The position numbers and the translations under genes are program-made. Under the pieces are notes generated by a model. That model was not told the DNA's origin, did not search any database, and saw nothing but the letters and a program-made list of their open reading frames with translations. 64,000 nt of DNA from Palsa-1447 sp964509885 (lineage in GTDB: Bacteria; Verrucomicrobiota; Verrucomicrobiia; Opitutales; Opitutaceae), in assembly GCA_964509885.1 (NCBI GenBank), contig CAZDZL010000008.1:33582-97581 (forward strand), in the 5' to 3' direction. This document shows, in pieces, positions 50,251 through 58,328 of the stretch (positions within the stretch are counted from its first letter, which is position 1; the number at the start of each line of letters is the position of its first letter).

Positions 50251-50279
50251 TTGAAAGGCGGCGACCCTTCCCCTAGGTC
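50251..50279 (+). promoter_or_regulatory. Candidate promoter for the MBL-fold gene
   Basis: TTGAAA (50251-50256), 17-base spacer, TAGGTC (50274-50279), 11 bases before ATG 50291. The -35 is good, the -10 poor. Confidence 0.25.
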
Positions 50280-50290
50280 TGGGACCCCCC

Positions 50291-51259
50291 ATGAACCGCC
50301 GGGACTTCATCCGATCCTCGCTCGTGATCTCCGCCGGCGTGGCCGTGACCCGCAGGCTGGGCGCCCAGGCGGCCCCCGCGGCGCCGGGCCCCGCCGTCTC
50401 CGCCACCCAGTTCACGCCGCTCAGGGGCGACGTCGGCATCTTCACCGGCCGCGGAGGCACGATCGGGTGGCTGGCCTCGAAGGACGCGCTCGCGGTCGTC
50501 GACACGCAGTTCCCGGACACCGCGGCCCTGTGCCTCAAGGGGATCCCGGGGATCGGGAGGCGCACGATCGACGCCACGATAAACACCCACCACCACCTGG
50601 ACCACACGGGGGGCAACGGCGTCTTCAAGCCCGCCTCCAGGGCGCTGGTCGCCCACGCCAACGTGCCGAAGCTCCAGTTCGAGGCGGCGAGGCGCGCCGA
50701 GCAGAACGTCAAGTTTGACGCCAAGATCGACCCGGCCGCCGCGGTGGCGAGCCAGGTCTACGCGGAGACGACCTTCACCGACGTCTGGCGCCGCGAGCTA
50801 GGCGGCGAGATCGTGACCGCGGAATTCCGGGGGCCCGCGCACACGGGGGGCGACGCGGTCGTCATCTTCGAGAAGGCCAACGTCGTCCACATGGGCGACC
50901 TCGTGTTCAACCGGATCTACCCCTTCGTCGACAGGCCGGGCGGCGCGAGCATGCGCGGCTGGGTGAAGTCGCTCGAGGACTCGGCGGCGGCCTACCCGGC
51001 GGACGCGATCTACGTCTTCGGCCACGGCAACCCGAAGTTCGGCGTCACGGGCAAGCGCGCAGACCTGCTCGCCATGCGCGACTTCCTCGGCGCCGTCCTC
51101 GAGCACGTCCAGAGGGAGATCGCCGCGGGCCACGACAAGCCGTCCGTGGTCGCGCTCGAGAACATGCCCGGGTTCCCCGACTACCACGCGCCGCTCCCGA
51201 ACCGCCTCGGCCTCATCCTCGGCGCGGCCTTCGACGAATTGACTGACGCCAAGGCCTGA
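50291..51259 (+). CDS. Tat-exported MBL-fold metallo-hydrolase
   Basis: 322 residues. The N-terminus NRRDFIRSSLVISAG is a twin-arginine signal. The metallo-beta-lactamase fold shows TINTHHHLDHTGGNGVF (HxHxDH), a later His in GPAHTGGDAVVIFE and HMGDLVFNRIYPFVD, and a final HGNPKFG. Substrate unknown; resembles exported MBL hydrolases rather than true beta-lactamases. The LapA-like gene starts 14 bases downstream, so cotranscription is likely. Confidence 0.88.
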   Translation: MNRRDFIRSSLVISAGVAVTRRLGAQAAPAAPGPAVSATQFTPLRGDVGIFTGRGGTIGWLASKDALAVVDTQFPDTAALCLKGIPGIGRRTIDATINTHHHLDHTGGNGVFKPASRALVAHANVPKLQFEAARRAEQNVKFDAKIDPAAAVASQVYAETTFTDVWRRELGGEIVTAEFRGPAHTGGDAVVIFEKANVVHMGDLVFNRIYPFVDRPGGASMRGWVKSLEDSAAAYPADAIYVFGHGNPKFGVTGKRADLLAMRDFLGAVLEHVQREIAAGHDKPSVVALENMPGFPDYHAPLPNRLGLILGAAFDELTDAKA

Positions 51260-51273
51260 GGCAGGCTCCGCCC

Positions 51274-51519
51274 ATGAGCTTCAAAACCCTCTTCAGGGTC
51301 GTCGTGTTCCTGGCGATCCTCTTTGTCCTCCTCTACGTCGGGATGAACAACAGGCAGTCCGTCGACTTCAACTTCCCGATGGTCCTCGACAAGAAGTGGA
51401 CGGACCAGGCGGGGATCGTCTACTTCGCGATGTTTGCGGCCGGGGTGCTCGCGGGCGCACTGCTCACGGCGGGCGGCGGCAAGGGAAAGTCCAAGGGGCC
51501 GGCCAAGGGGGAGAAATAG
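51274..51519 (+). CDS. LapA-domain (DUF1049) small membrane protein
   Basis: 81 residues with two transmembrane helices (about 7-23 and 47-67) separated by the NNRQSVDFNFPMVLDKKW loop, the LapA/YciS arrangement, and a Lys/Gly-rich cytoplasmic tail. E. coli LapA helps LPS-assembly regulation. Here only the fold is clear. It is downstream of the MBL-fold gene. Confidence 0.82.
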   Translation: MSFKTLFRVVVFLAILFVLLYVGMNNRQSVDFNFPMVLDKKWTDQAGIVYFAMFAAGVLAGALLTAGGGKGKSKGPAKGEK

Positions 51520-51539
51520 CGCTCAGCGCGCCGGGGCCA

Positions 51540-52256
51540 TCATCCGAGCGCGCGCCGCAGGTTGTCGCAGACGATCGCCGCGGCGACCGCCGCGTTCAGG
51601 GATTCCGCGGAGCCCGAGCGCGGGATCGTCACGGAATAGCTGAGGCGCGCCCGCGCCTCGTCGGAGAGGCCGCGCCCCTCGCTCCCGATGACGACCACGG
51701 CGTCCGGGAGCGCGGGAAGCGCGTGGACGTCCCTTCCCTCGAGCTCGCAGCCGATCACGGGGGCCTTCACGCCGGCGAGCGCCGCCCCGAGGCCCGTGAC
51801 GATCGCGCGGACCCGGGCAAAGGAACCCATGCTCGCCTGGATCACCTTCTGCGAGTGGAGGTCGGCGCAGGCCGGCGACAGCAGGACCCGGTCGAACCCG
51901 AACCAGTCCGCGATCCGGAGCATCGTGCCGACGTTGCCCGGGTCCTGGACGCCGTCCAGGGCGAGCGTGAGCCCGCGGTCGAGCTCGCCCGGGGCCAGGG
52001 CCTCGCGCCGGATCCGGCCGACCGCGAACACCGCGGAGGGCGCCGGGAAATGGCTCGCGCGCGCCATGTCGGCCTCGGTCATCGCGTGGGTCCTTGCCCC
52101 GGCCCAGGCATCGGTCGCGTAGACCTTCTCGAACGGGTGGCCCGCGGCGACCAGCTCCGCGACGACCTTCTCGCCCTCGACCGCGTACAGGCCCACCTCC
52201 TCCCGGTGCCTCTTGTCCCTGAGGGACCTGAGCAACTGGAGTTCCGAGCGGGTCAT
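51540..52256 (-). CDS. SpoU/TrmH-family RNA 2'-O-methyltransferase
   Basis: 238 residues from ATG 52256 (a GTG immediately upstream at 52259 is also in frame). The three SpoU motifs are present: DGVQDPGNVGTMLRIADWFG, VVIGSEGRGLSDEAR and VTIPRSGSAESLNAAVAAAI. The N-terminal substrate-binding domain (RSELQLLRSLRDKRHREEVG) is the RNA 2'-O-ribose methyltransferase type. It methylates a ribose in rRNA or tRNA using SAM. Divergent from deoC with promoter elements back to back. Confidence 0.93.
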   Translation of the reverse strand: MTRSELQLLRSLRDKRHREEVGLYAVEGEKVVAELVAAGHPFEKVYATDAWAGARTHAMTEADMARASHFPAPSAVFAVGRIRREALAPGELDRGLTLALDGVQDPGNVGTMLRIADWFGFDRVLLSPACADLHSQKVIQASMGSFARVRAIVTGLGAALAGVKAPVIGCELEGRDVHALPALPDAVVVIGSEGRGLSDEARARLSYSVTIPRSGSAESLNAAVAAAIVCDNLRRALG

Positions 52257-52264
52257 CACGGGTC

Positions 52265-52294
52265 AGGATGGCCCCCCGCAGCCCCGTTTTTCAA
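52265..52294 (-). promoter_or_regulatory. Candidate leaderless promoter of the SpoU gene
   Basis: Read leftward: TTGAAA (52294-52289), 18-base spacer, CATCCT (52270-52265), then 8 bases to ATG 52256. Its -35 abuts that of the deoC promoter at the CAATTG palindrome. Confidence 0.35.
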
Positions 52295-52323
52295 TTGTTT
52301 TGCGGGGTGTTCGGAGCGATACT
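52295..52323 (+). promoter_or_regulatory. Candidate leaderless promoter of deoC
   Basis: TTGTTT (52295-52300), 17-base spacer, GATACT (52318-52323), then 6 bases to ATG 52330. Start-site selection would fall at the start codon. Confidence 0.4.
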
Positions 52324-52329
52324 GGCGCG

Positions 52330-53268
52330 ATGCTGCCTCGTAACTCCCATGCCGCGCGCGCGCGGCTCCTCGACGAGGTGGGGGCGGTCGACCTGGTCGG
52401 CGTGGAGGAGCGCGTGGCGAAGTTCACGACCCGCAGCATAAAGAAGACGGCCAAGCTCTGGGGCCTTAAGACGGCGGTCTCCATGACGGACCTGACGACG
52501 CTCGAGGGCAAGGACACCCCGGGCAAGATCGAGTCCCTCTGCAGGAAGGCGCTGCGGCCGCACGAGGACCCGAAGGTGCCGTCGGTCGCCGCGGTATGCG
52601 TCTACCCCTCCATGGTCTCCCGGGCGAAGGGGTTCGTCGGGGGGACGGGCGTCAAGGTGGCCTCCGTCGCCACGGCCTTCCCGTCGGGCCAGACCCACCT
52701 GCGCACGCGCCTCGCCGAGGTCCGCGGCGCCGTCGCCGACGGCGCAGACGAGATCGACATGGTGATCAACCGCGGCGCCTTCCTCAGCGGCGAGTACTCC
52801 CGCGTCCAGGACGAGATCTCGAGCGTGGTCGAGGCCTGCGGCGCCTCGGCGCTCAAGGTGATCCTCGAGGTGAGCGAGCTCGAGACCTACGACAACATCC
52901 GGATGGCGTCCTTCCTCGCCATGGGCGTCCTGCGGCCCGGCGACTTCATCAAGACCAGCACGGGCAAGACGACGCTCAACGCCACGCTCGGCAACAACCA
53001 GGTGATGATCGAGGCGATCCGGGACTTCTACACCGACACGGGGATCGCCATCGGCATGAAGCCCGCGGGCGGGATCAAGACGGCCAAGCAGTCGCTCCAG
53101 TTCCTGATCGCGGTCAAGGAGACGCTGGGCGACGCCTGGCTCAACAAGAAGCGCTACCGCTTCGGCGCGAGCTCGCTCCTGAACGACCTCCTCAGGCAGA
53201 TCGAGAAGGAGAGGACGGGCGCCTACCAGGCCCCGTACTACTTCAGCGACGCCGCGGAGAGCTACTGA
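52330..53268 (+). CDS. deoC: Deoxyribose-phosphate aldolase (long form)
   Basis: 312 residues from ATG 52330, about 80 longer than the short bacterial form because of an N-terminal helical extension. Class I aldolase: GVKVASVATAFPSGQTH, DEIDMVINRGAFLSGEY, the Schiff-base lysine in FIKTSTGKTTLNATLG and the second lysine in MKPAGGIKTAKQSL. It cleaves 2-deoxyribose-5-phosphate to acetaldehyde and glyceraldehyde-3-phosphate. Two aldehyde dehydrogenase genes follow at 2 and -4 bases, so acetaldehyde is probably oxidised by their products. Confidence 0.94.
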   Translation: MLPRNSHAARARLLDEVGAVDLVGVEERVAKFTTRSIKKTAKLWGLKTAVSMTDLTTLEGKDTPGKIESLCRKALRPHEDPKVPSVAAVCVYPSMVSRAKGFVGGTGVKVASVATAFPSGQTHLRTRLAEVRGAVADGADEIDMVINRGAFLSGEYSRVQDEISSVVEACGASALKVILEVSELETYDNIRMASFLAMGVLRPGDFIKTSTGKTTLNATLGNNQVMIEAIRDFYTDTGIAIGMKPAGGIKTAKQSLQFLIAVKETLGDAWLNKKRYRFGASSLLNDLLRQIEKERTGAYQAPYYFSDAAESY

Positions 53269-53270
53269 CG

Positions 53271-54755
53271 ATGGCCGCACCGAGGAAATCAAGGGGCGAC
53301 CGGCGGCCCAGGCTGGACTTCGGGGACCTGTGGGGCTTCGACCCGGCGCCGGAGACGGCGGACCCGAGGCTCAAGCCCCGGTACGACCTCTTCATCGGCG
53401 GCAAGTTCACGCGGCCGCGCACCGGGAAGTACTTCGACTCGGTCAACCCGGCGAACGAGAGGAAGCTGGCCGAGATCGCGCTCGCCGGCCCCGCGGACGT
53501 CGACGCGGCCTACCGGGCCGCGGCGAGGGCGTTCCGTTCCTGGTCGAGGCTGCCCGGCCGGGAGCGCGGCAAGTACCTCTTCCGGATCGCGCGGCTGCTC
53601 CAGGACCGGGCCCGGGAGTTCGCGGTCGCGGAGACGATGGACGGGGGCAAGCCGATCAAGGAGTCGCGCGACTTCGACGTGCCGATGGCGGCGGCCCACT
53701 TCTTCTACCACGCCGGTTGGGCGGACAAGCTCGCCTACGTTGCCCCCGGGCGCACGGTCGCCCCGCTCGGGGTCGTCGGCCAGGTGATCCCGTGGAACTT
53801 CCCGCTCCTCATGCTCGCCTGGAAGCTCGCGCCCGCGCTGGCCATGGGCAACTGCGTCGTGCTGAAGCCCGCCGAGACGACGTCCATCACGGCGCTCAAG
53901 CTGGCCGAGATCCTGCAGGACGCCGGCCTGCCGGCGGGCGTCGTCAACTTCGTCACCGGGGCGGGCGAGACCGGAGCCGCGGTGATGGGCCACCCCGGCG
54001 CGGCCAAGGTCGCCTTCACAGGTTCGACCGAGGTCGGCAAGGCGATCATGCGCCAGCTGGCGGGGACCGACCGAAGGATGACGATGGAGCTCGGCGGCAA
54101 GGCCGCGAACATCGTTTTCGACGACGCGCCGATCGACCAGGCCGTCGAGGGCATCGTGAACGGGATCTTCTTCAACCAGGGCCACGTGTGCTGCGCCGGC
54201 TCGCGCCTCCTCGTCCACGAGCCCGTTGCCGACCGGGTGGTCGCGAGGCTCAGGAACCGCATGCGGGTCCTGCGCGTGGGCGACCCGCTCGACAAGAACA
54301 CGGACCTCGGCGCGATCAACTCGAGGGGGCAGCTCTCGACCATCCGGCGCCTGGTCGCGGCCGGGGTGAGGGAGGGCGCCGCGATGTGGCAGCCGCCCTG
54401 CCGGCTCCCCGACAGGGGCTTCTACTTCCCGCCGACCCTCTTCACCGGGGTCACGCAGAGCCACCGGGTCGCGCGCGAGGAGATCTTCGGCCCCGTGCTC
54501 TCGATCCTCACCTTCCGCACCGTGGACGAGGCGATCGAGAAGGCCAACAACACGCCCTACGGCCTGAGCGCGGGCGTCTGGACGGAGAAGGGTTCGCGGA
54601 TCCTGCGGATGACCTCCGAGCTCAAGGCGGGCGTCGTCTGGGCCAACACGTTCAACCGGTTCGACCCCTCCTCGCCCTTCGGCGGGTACAAGGAGAGCGG
54701 GTTCGGGCGCGAGGGCGGCCGCCAGGGGCTCCTCGACTACGCCACGATCTCATGA
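53271..54755 (+). CDS. ALDH16-type aldehyde dehydrogenase, catalytic part
   Basis: 494 residues from ATG 53271, 2 bases after deoC. The N-terminal FGDLWGFDPAPETADPRL resembles the ALDH16 start. QVIPWNFPLL and FTGSTEVGKAIM bind NAD, the general base is Glu 273 in MELGGKAANIVF, and the nucleophile Cys 307 is in FNQGHVCCAGSR. It should oxidise acetaldehyde from DeoC to acetate. Its TGA overlaps the ATG of the following pseudo-ALDH gene. ALDH16 proteins are normally one chain of about 780 residues. Confidence 0.9.
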   Translation: MAAPRKSRGDRRPRLDFGDLWGFDPAPETADPRLKPRYDLFIGGKFTRPRTGKYFDSVNPANERKLAEIALAGPADVDAAYRAAARAFRSWSRLPGRERGKYLFRIARLLQDRAREFAVAETMDGGKPIKESRDFDVPMAAAHFFYHAGWADKLAYVAPGRTVAPLGVVGQVIPWNFPLLMLAWKLAPALAMGNCVVLKPAETTSITALKLAEILQDAGLPAGVVNFVTGAGETGAAVMGHPGAAKVAFTGSTEVGKAIMRQLAGTDRRMTMELGGKAANIVFDDAPIDQAVEGIVNGIFFNQGHVCCAGSRLLVHEPVADRVVARLRNRMRVLRVGDPLDKNTDLGAINSRGQLSTIRRLVAAGVREGAAMWQPPCRLPDRGFYFPPTLFTGVTQSHRVAREEIFGPVLSILTFRTVDEAIEKANNTPYGLSAGVWTEKGSRILRMTSELKAGVVWANTFNRFDPSSPFGGYKESGFGREGGRQGLLDYATIS

Positions 54756-55627
54756 GCGCGCGGCCCGCAGCACGACTTCCCGTGACGAAGACCCCAAAGG
54801 TCTACGTTGGCGGCGCCTTCATCCGGTCCGAGAGCGCGAGGACCTTCAAGGTGAGCGGGGCGGACGGCGCGTTCTTCGGAAACATCCCCCAGTGCACCCG
54901 CAAGGACCTGCGCAACGCGGTCGAGGCCGCCGCCAAGGCCGGCCCGGGCTGGGCCAGGCGTTCCCCCTACAACCGCGCCCAGATCCTCTACCGCCTCGCC
55001 GAGATGCTCGAGGCGAGGAGCGCGGAGCTCGTGGCGTCGCTGGTGCGCTTCGGCGCCCGCGAGGCGGACGCGTCGCGGGGCATGTCCGTGGCGGTGGACA
55101 GGATGATCCACTACGCCGGGTGGGCCGACAAGTACGAGCACCTCCTCGGCTCCGTGAACCCGGTGGCCTCGCCGCACTTCAACTTCACGGTCACGGAGCC
55201 CATGGGCGTCGTCGGCGTGATCGCCCCGGACAGCCCGCCGCTCCTCGGGCTCCTCTCGATGGTCGCGCCCGTGATCGCCTGCGGCAACACGGTCGTGGCG
55301 CTCGCGTCGGAGAAGGTGCCCTACCCGGCCATCCTCCTAGGCGAGATGCTCGCGACCAGCGACCTGCCCGGGGGCGTCGTCAACATCCTGACGGGCTTCC
55401 GCAGGGAGCTCGTGCCGACCTTCGCGACCCATGCGCACATACGCGCAGTCTACGCCTCGGTGGGGCCCGAGGACCGCAGGGCGCTGCGCCTGGGCGCCGC
55501 CGAGAGCGTGAAGCGCGTGCGCTTCGTGGACGCAGCGGCGGACTGGTTCGGGGAAAACTCCCAGGGGCTCGGGGCCCTGCGCGACTTCTTGGAGCTCAAG
55601 ACGATCTGGCATCCGATCGGGTCCTGA
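54752..55627 (+). CDS. Pseudo-aldehyde dehydrogenase (second half of a split ALDH16)
   Basis: 291 residues from ATG 54752 (ATGA overlap with the ALDH gene). It has an ALDH N-terminal and cofactor-domain sequence (KVYVGGAFIRSESARTFKV, VTEPMGVVGVIAPDSPPLLG, LPGGVVNILTGFR) but no ELGGK-type general base, no catalytic Cys motif and no C-terminal catalytic domain. This is exactly the character of the second domain of ALDH16 proteins, and 494 + 291 = 785 residues matches their length. Likely a structural partner of the preceding enzyme. Confidence 0.85.
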   Translation: MSARPAARLPVTKTPKVYVGGAFIRSESARTFKVSGADGAFFGNIPQCTRKDLRNAVEAAAKAGPGWARRSPYNRAQILYRLAEMLEARSAELVASLVRFGAREADASRGMSVAVDRMIHYAGWADKYEHLLGSVNPVASPHFNFTVTEPMGVVGVIAPDSPPLLGLLSMVAPVIACGNTVVALASEKVPYPAILLGEMLATSDLPGGVVNILTGFRRELVPTFATHAHIRAVYASVGPEDRRALRLGAAESVKRVRFVDAAADWFGENSQGLGALRDFLELKTIWHPIGS

Positions 55628-55681
55628 GGGGCCCCGGGGACGCCCCCATTCATCCCGTCTGGGGGACCGCTCGTCCAAAGA

Positions 55682-55710
55682 TTGCCGCGGGACGGGGTTC
55701 CCGCGATAGT
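55682..55710 (+). promoter_or_regulatory. Candidate leaderless promoter of the LytS-like kinase gene
   Basis: TTGCCG (55682-55687), 17-base spacer, GATAGT (55705-55710), then 8 bases to ATG 55719. Confidence 0.4.
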
Positions 55711-55718
55711 GTGGGGCG

Positions 55719-56837
55719 ATGAACCTTTCCGCGGACATATCCCTGCCCCCGGGCGACGCGGCGGAGCGCGACATGGCGAAGATGCGCCTGTACGTGCTGC
55801 TGCAGGCCGCCGGCTGGGGAGGCTTCATGACCCTGTGCACGTGGGTGACCCTCGAGTTCCCGGACAAGGACGAGAAATGGCCGCTCGCCACTTCGCTCGC
55901 CGTCATGGCCATGGTCCTCCTCTCGGGCCTGCTGATCAGCCACTGCATGCGCCCAGTTCTGGGGCGCTGGCGGTGGAAGGAGCTCGGGTGGCGCAGGCTG
56001 ATTCCCCGGATGGTGGCGGCTGCGCTTGTCGCCTCGGCGATCCTCAACGTGAGCGTCTCCCTCTGGCTCCACGGCGTCATCGGCCTTCCCTGGAACACCA
56101 CCTTCTCGGTCCCGATGGTCTTCGTGGCCCAGCTGCTCCAGCACAGCATCCTCTTCTTCGCCTGGCTCTGCCTGTACTTCTTCTACCACCTCTTCGACAG
56201 GCTCAACCGCTCGGAGATCGAGCGCTTCCAGCTGATGACCAGCGTCAAGGAGGCCGAGCTGCGCGCGCTCAAGTCCCAGGTGAACCCGCACTTCATCTTC
56301 AACTCCCTCAATTCGCTGCGGGCGCTCATCGACGAGGATCCCGCGCGCGCACGCACGGCCGTCACCCAGCTCGCGAACCTGCTTCGCTACTCGCTGAAGA
56401 GCGGCGAGCTGGAGACCGTCCCGTTCGAGGAGGAGCTGGGTGTCGTCAACGACTACCTGGCGCTCGAGCAGGTGCGCCACGAGGAGCGGCTGCGCCTGCG
56501 CCTCAACATCGCCCCGAACACGCTCCAGCTCCCGATCCCGCCCATGCTGCTGCAGACGCTCGTGGAGAACGCGGTCAAGTACGGCATCTCGCGCAGCGCC
56601 GAGGGCGGCGAAATCGCGATCACCGCCATCAACGAGGGCGGCGCCCTGCGGATCCAGGTGTCCAATCCCGGCGAGCTGGCCCCCGGCGTGCAGGTGCCGT
56701 CCACGGGGCTCGGCCTGCGCAACGCGGCCGAGAGGCTCCGGCTGATCTTCGGCGAGCGCGCGACCCTGCGCCTCAGGTCCGACCATCCCGCTCTCGTGAC
56801 CGCCGAGGCCGTGATCCCGCTTGCCGCCCACCCATGA
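55719..56837 (+). CDS. LytS-type sensor histidine kinase
   Basis: 372 residues. About four membrane helices in the first 165 residues, then a linker and the His_kinase domain typical of LytS/YehU: the phosphorylated histidine is in SQVNPHFIFNSLNSLRALI, with LLRYSLKSGELETVPFEEEL and the ATPase N-box LVENAVKYGIS and G-box STGLGLRNAAERL. The signal sensed is unknown. It overlaps the response-regulator gene by 4 bases. Confidence 0.92.
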   Translation: MNLSADISLPPGDAAERDMAKMRLYVLLQAAGWGGFMTLCTWVTLEFPDKDEKWPLATSLAVMAMVLLSGLLISHCMRPVLGRWRWKELGWRRLIPRMVAAALVASAILNVSVSLWLHGVIGLPWNTTFSVPMVFVAQLLQHSILFFAWLCLYFFYHLFDRLNRSEIERFQLMTSVKEAELRALKSQVNPHFIFNSLNSLRALIDEDPARARTAVTQLANLLRYSLKSGELETVPFEEELGVVNDYLALEQVRHEERLRLRLNIAPNTLQLPIPPMLLQTLVENAVKYGISRSAEGGEIAITAINEGGALRIQVSNPGELAPGVQVPSTGLGLRNAAERLRLIFGERATLRLRSDHPALVTAEAVIPLAAHP

Positions 56838-57556
56838 GGGCGCTGCTCGTCGACGATGAGCGCCTCGCGCGAAACGAGCTGCGCCGCCTCCTGGCCGTGT
56901 TCCCGGAGATAGAGATCGCGGGCGAGGCCACGCAGACGAAGCAGGCGCGCGAGCAGATGGAGGCGCTCAAGCCCGACCTCCTCTTCCTCGACGTCCAGAT
57001 GCCCGGGGAGACGGGGATGGAGTTCCTCGAGTCGCTCGAGCCGCCGGTGCCCCACGTCATCTTCACGACGGCGTACGACGAGTTCGCGGTGAAGGCGTTC
57101 GAGCTGAACGCCCTCGACTACCTCCTCAAGCCCGTCGACCCGGCCCGCCTCGCGGCGGCGGTCGACCGGCTTCCCGGCCTCAAGCTTGCGCCCGCGCCGA
57201 AGAGGCCCGCCGCCGGCAGCCTGAACGCCTCGGACAAGGTGTTCGTGCGCGAGGGGGAGAAATGCTGGTTCGTGGAGGTCGGCCAGATCCGGCTCCTGGA
57301 AAGCGAGGGGAACTACACGCGGGTCCACTTCGGCGACGCGCAGCCGCAGCTCTTCCGCTCGCTCAACGCCATGGAGGAGCGCCTCGACCCCAAGTTCTTC
57401 TTCAGGGCGAACCGCCGCCAGATCATCAACATCTCCTTCATCGCCGGCATAGAGCCCTGGTTCAGCAGCGGCCTGCTCGTGCAGCTCAAGGGCGGGGCCA
57501 AGATCGAGCTCAGCCGTAGGCAGGCCCAGGATTTCCGCGAGCGGATGAGCTTGTAA
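56834..57556 (+). CDS. LytTR-type response regulator
   Basis: 240 residues. Receiver domain with acidic LLVDDERLARNEL, phosphoacceptor Asp in LLFLDVQMPGETG, and FTTAYDEFAVKAFELNALDY with DYLLKPVD, then a C-terminal LytTR DNA-binding domain (RLLESEGNYTRVHFGDAQPQ, FFRANRRQIINISFIAGIEP). It pairs with the LytS-like kinase. The ABC exporter genes directly downstream are the obvious candidate targets. Confidence 0.93.
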   Translation: MRALLVDDERLARNELRRLLAVFPEIEIAGEATQTKQAREQMEALKPDLLFLDVQMPGETGMEFLESLEPPVPHVIFTTAYDEFAVKAFELNALDYLLKPVDPARLAAAVDRLPGLKLAPAPKRPAAGSLNASDKVFVREGEKCWFVEVGQIRLLESEGNYTRVHFGDAQPQLFRSLNAMEERLDPKFFFRANRRQIINISFIAGIEPWFSSGLLVQLKGGAKIELSRRQAQDFRERMSL

Positions 57557-57557
57557 C

Positions 57558-57575
57558 ATACCTTATTTCAGGTAT
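57558..57575. repeat. Short inverted repeat before the ABC exporter genes
   Basis: Arms ATACCT and AGGTAT with a 6-base loop, in the 28 bases between the response regulator stop and the ATPase start. Possible weak terminator, translation element or operator. Confidence 0.4.
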
Positions 57576-57584
57576 TTACAACTC

Positions 57585-58328
57585 ATGATCGAGGCCAGGT
57601 CTCTCACGAAGGTCTTTTCCGACCGCACGAAGGGTGAGATCCGGGGAGCCGACAGCGTCTCGTTCCGGGTGCAGCCGGGAAGCATCTACGGCCTGCTGGG
57701 GGCAAACGGCGCCGGCAAGACGACGACGCTGCGCCTGCTGGCCACGATCCTGAAGCCGACGAGCGGGACGGCGATCGTGGCCGGCTTCGACGTCGTCCGG
57801 GATCCCGACCGCGTGCGCAAGAACGTCGGGTTCCTCGCGACCAGCACCGCGCTCTACGCGCGGCTGACAGCCCGCGAGATGATCGCCTACTTCGGGAGGC
57901 TGAACGGGCTCGCCGAGCCGGCGCTGCGCGCGCGGATCCAGACGCTCGCCGACGAGCTCGAGATGCACGAGTTCCTGGACCGGCGCATCGACAAGCTCTC
58001 GACGGGCATGAAGCAGAAGACGTCGATCGCCCGGACGCTCGTGCACGACCCCCAGGTCATGATCTTCGACGAGCCGACGCTGGGCCTCGACGTGATGGCG
58101 GCCCGCTCGATCATCCGGTTCGTGCGGGAATGCCGGTCCCGCGGGAAGACCGTGATCTACTCGACGCACGTGATGGGCGAGGCCGAGAAGCTCTGCGACG
58201 TGATCGGCGTCATCCACGGGGGGGCGCTGCGGGCCGAGGGCACGCTCGCCGAGCTTCGGGCGAGGACGGGCGAGACGGACCTCGAGGAGTGCTTCGTCAG
58301 GATCATACAGCCGGAGGTTCCGGGATGA
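57585..58328 (+). CDS. ABC exporter ATP-binding protein (NatA-like)
   Basis: 247 residues. Walker A LLGANGAGKTTTLRLLAT, signature LSTGMKQKTSIARTL, Walker B VMIFDEPTLGLDVM and H-loop VIYSTHVMGEA. The type is the NatA/CcmA exporter group. Its stop overlaps the permease start (ATGA). Downstream of a LytS/LytTR pair, which probably controls it. Substrate not readable; sodium export is the role of the named relative. Confidence 0.92.
   Translation: MIEARSLTKVFSDRTKGEIRGADSVSFRVQPGSIYGLLGANGAGKTTTLRLLATILKPTSGTAIVAGFDVVRDPDRVRKNVGFLATSTALYARLTAREMIAYFGRLNGLAEPALRARIQTLADELEMHEFLDRRIDKLSTGMKQKTSIARTLVHDPQVMIFDEPTLGLDVMAARSIIRFVRECRSRGKTVIYSTHVMGEAEKLCDVIGVIHGGALRAEGTLAELRARTGETDLEECFVRIIQPEVPG

Noticed and set aside
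57557..57584. Strong terminator between response regulator and ABC exporter
   Set aside because: The stem is only 6 bp, AT-rich and lacks a T-run.
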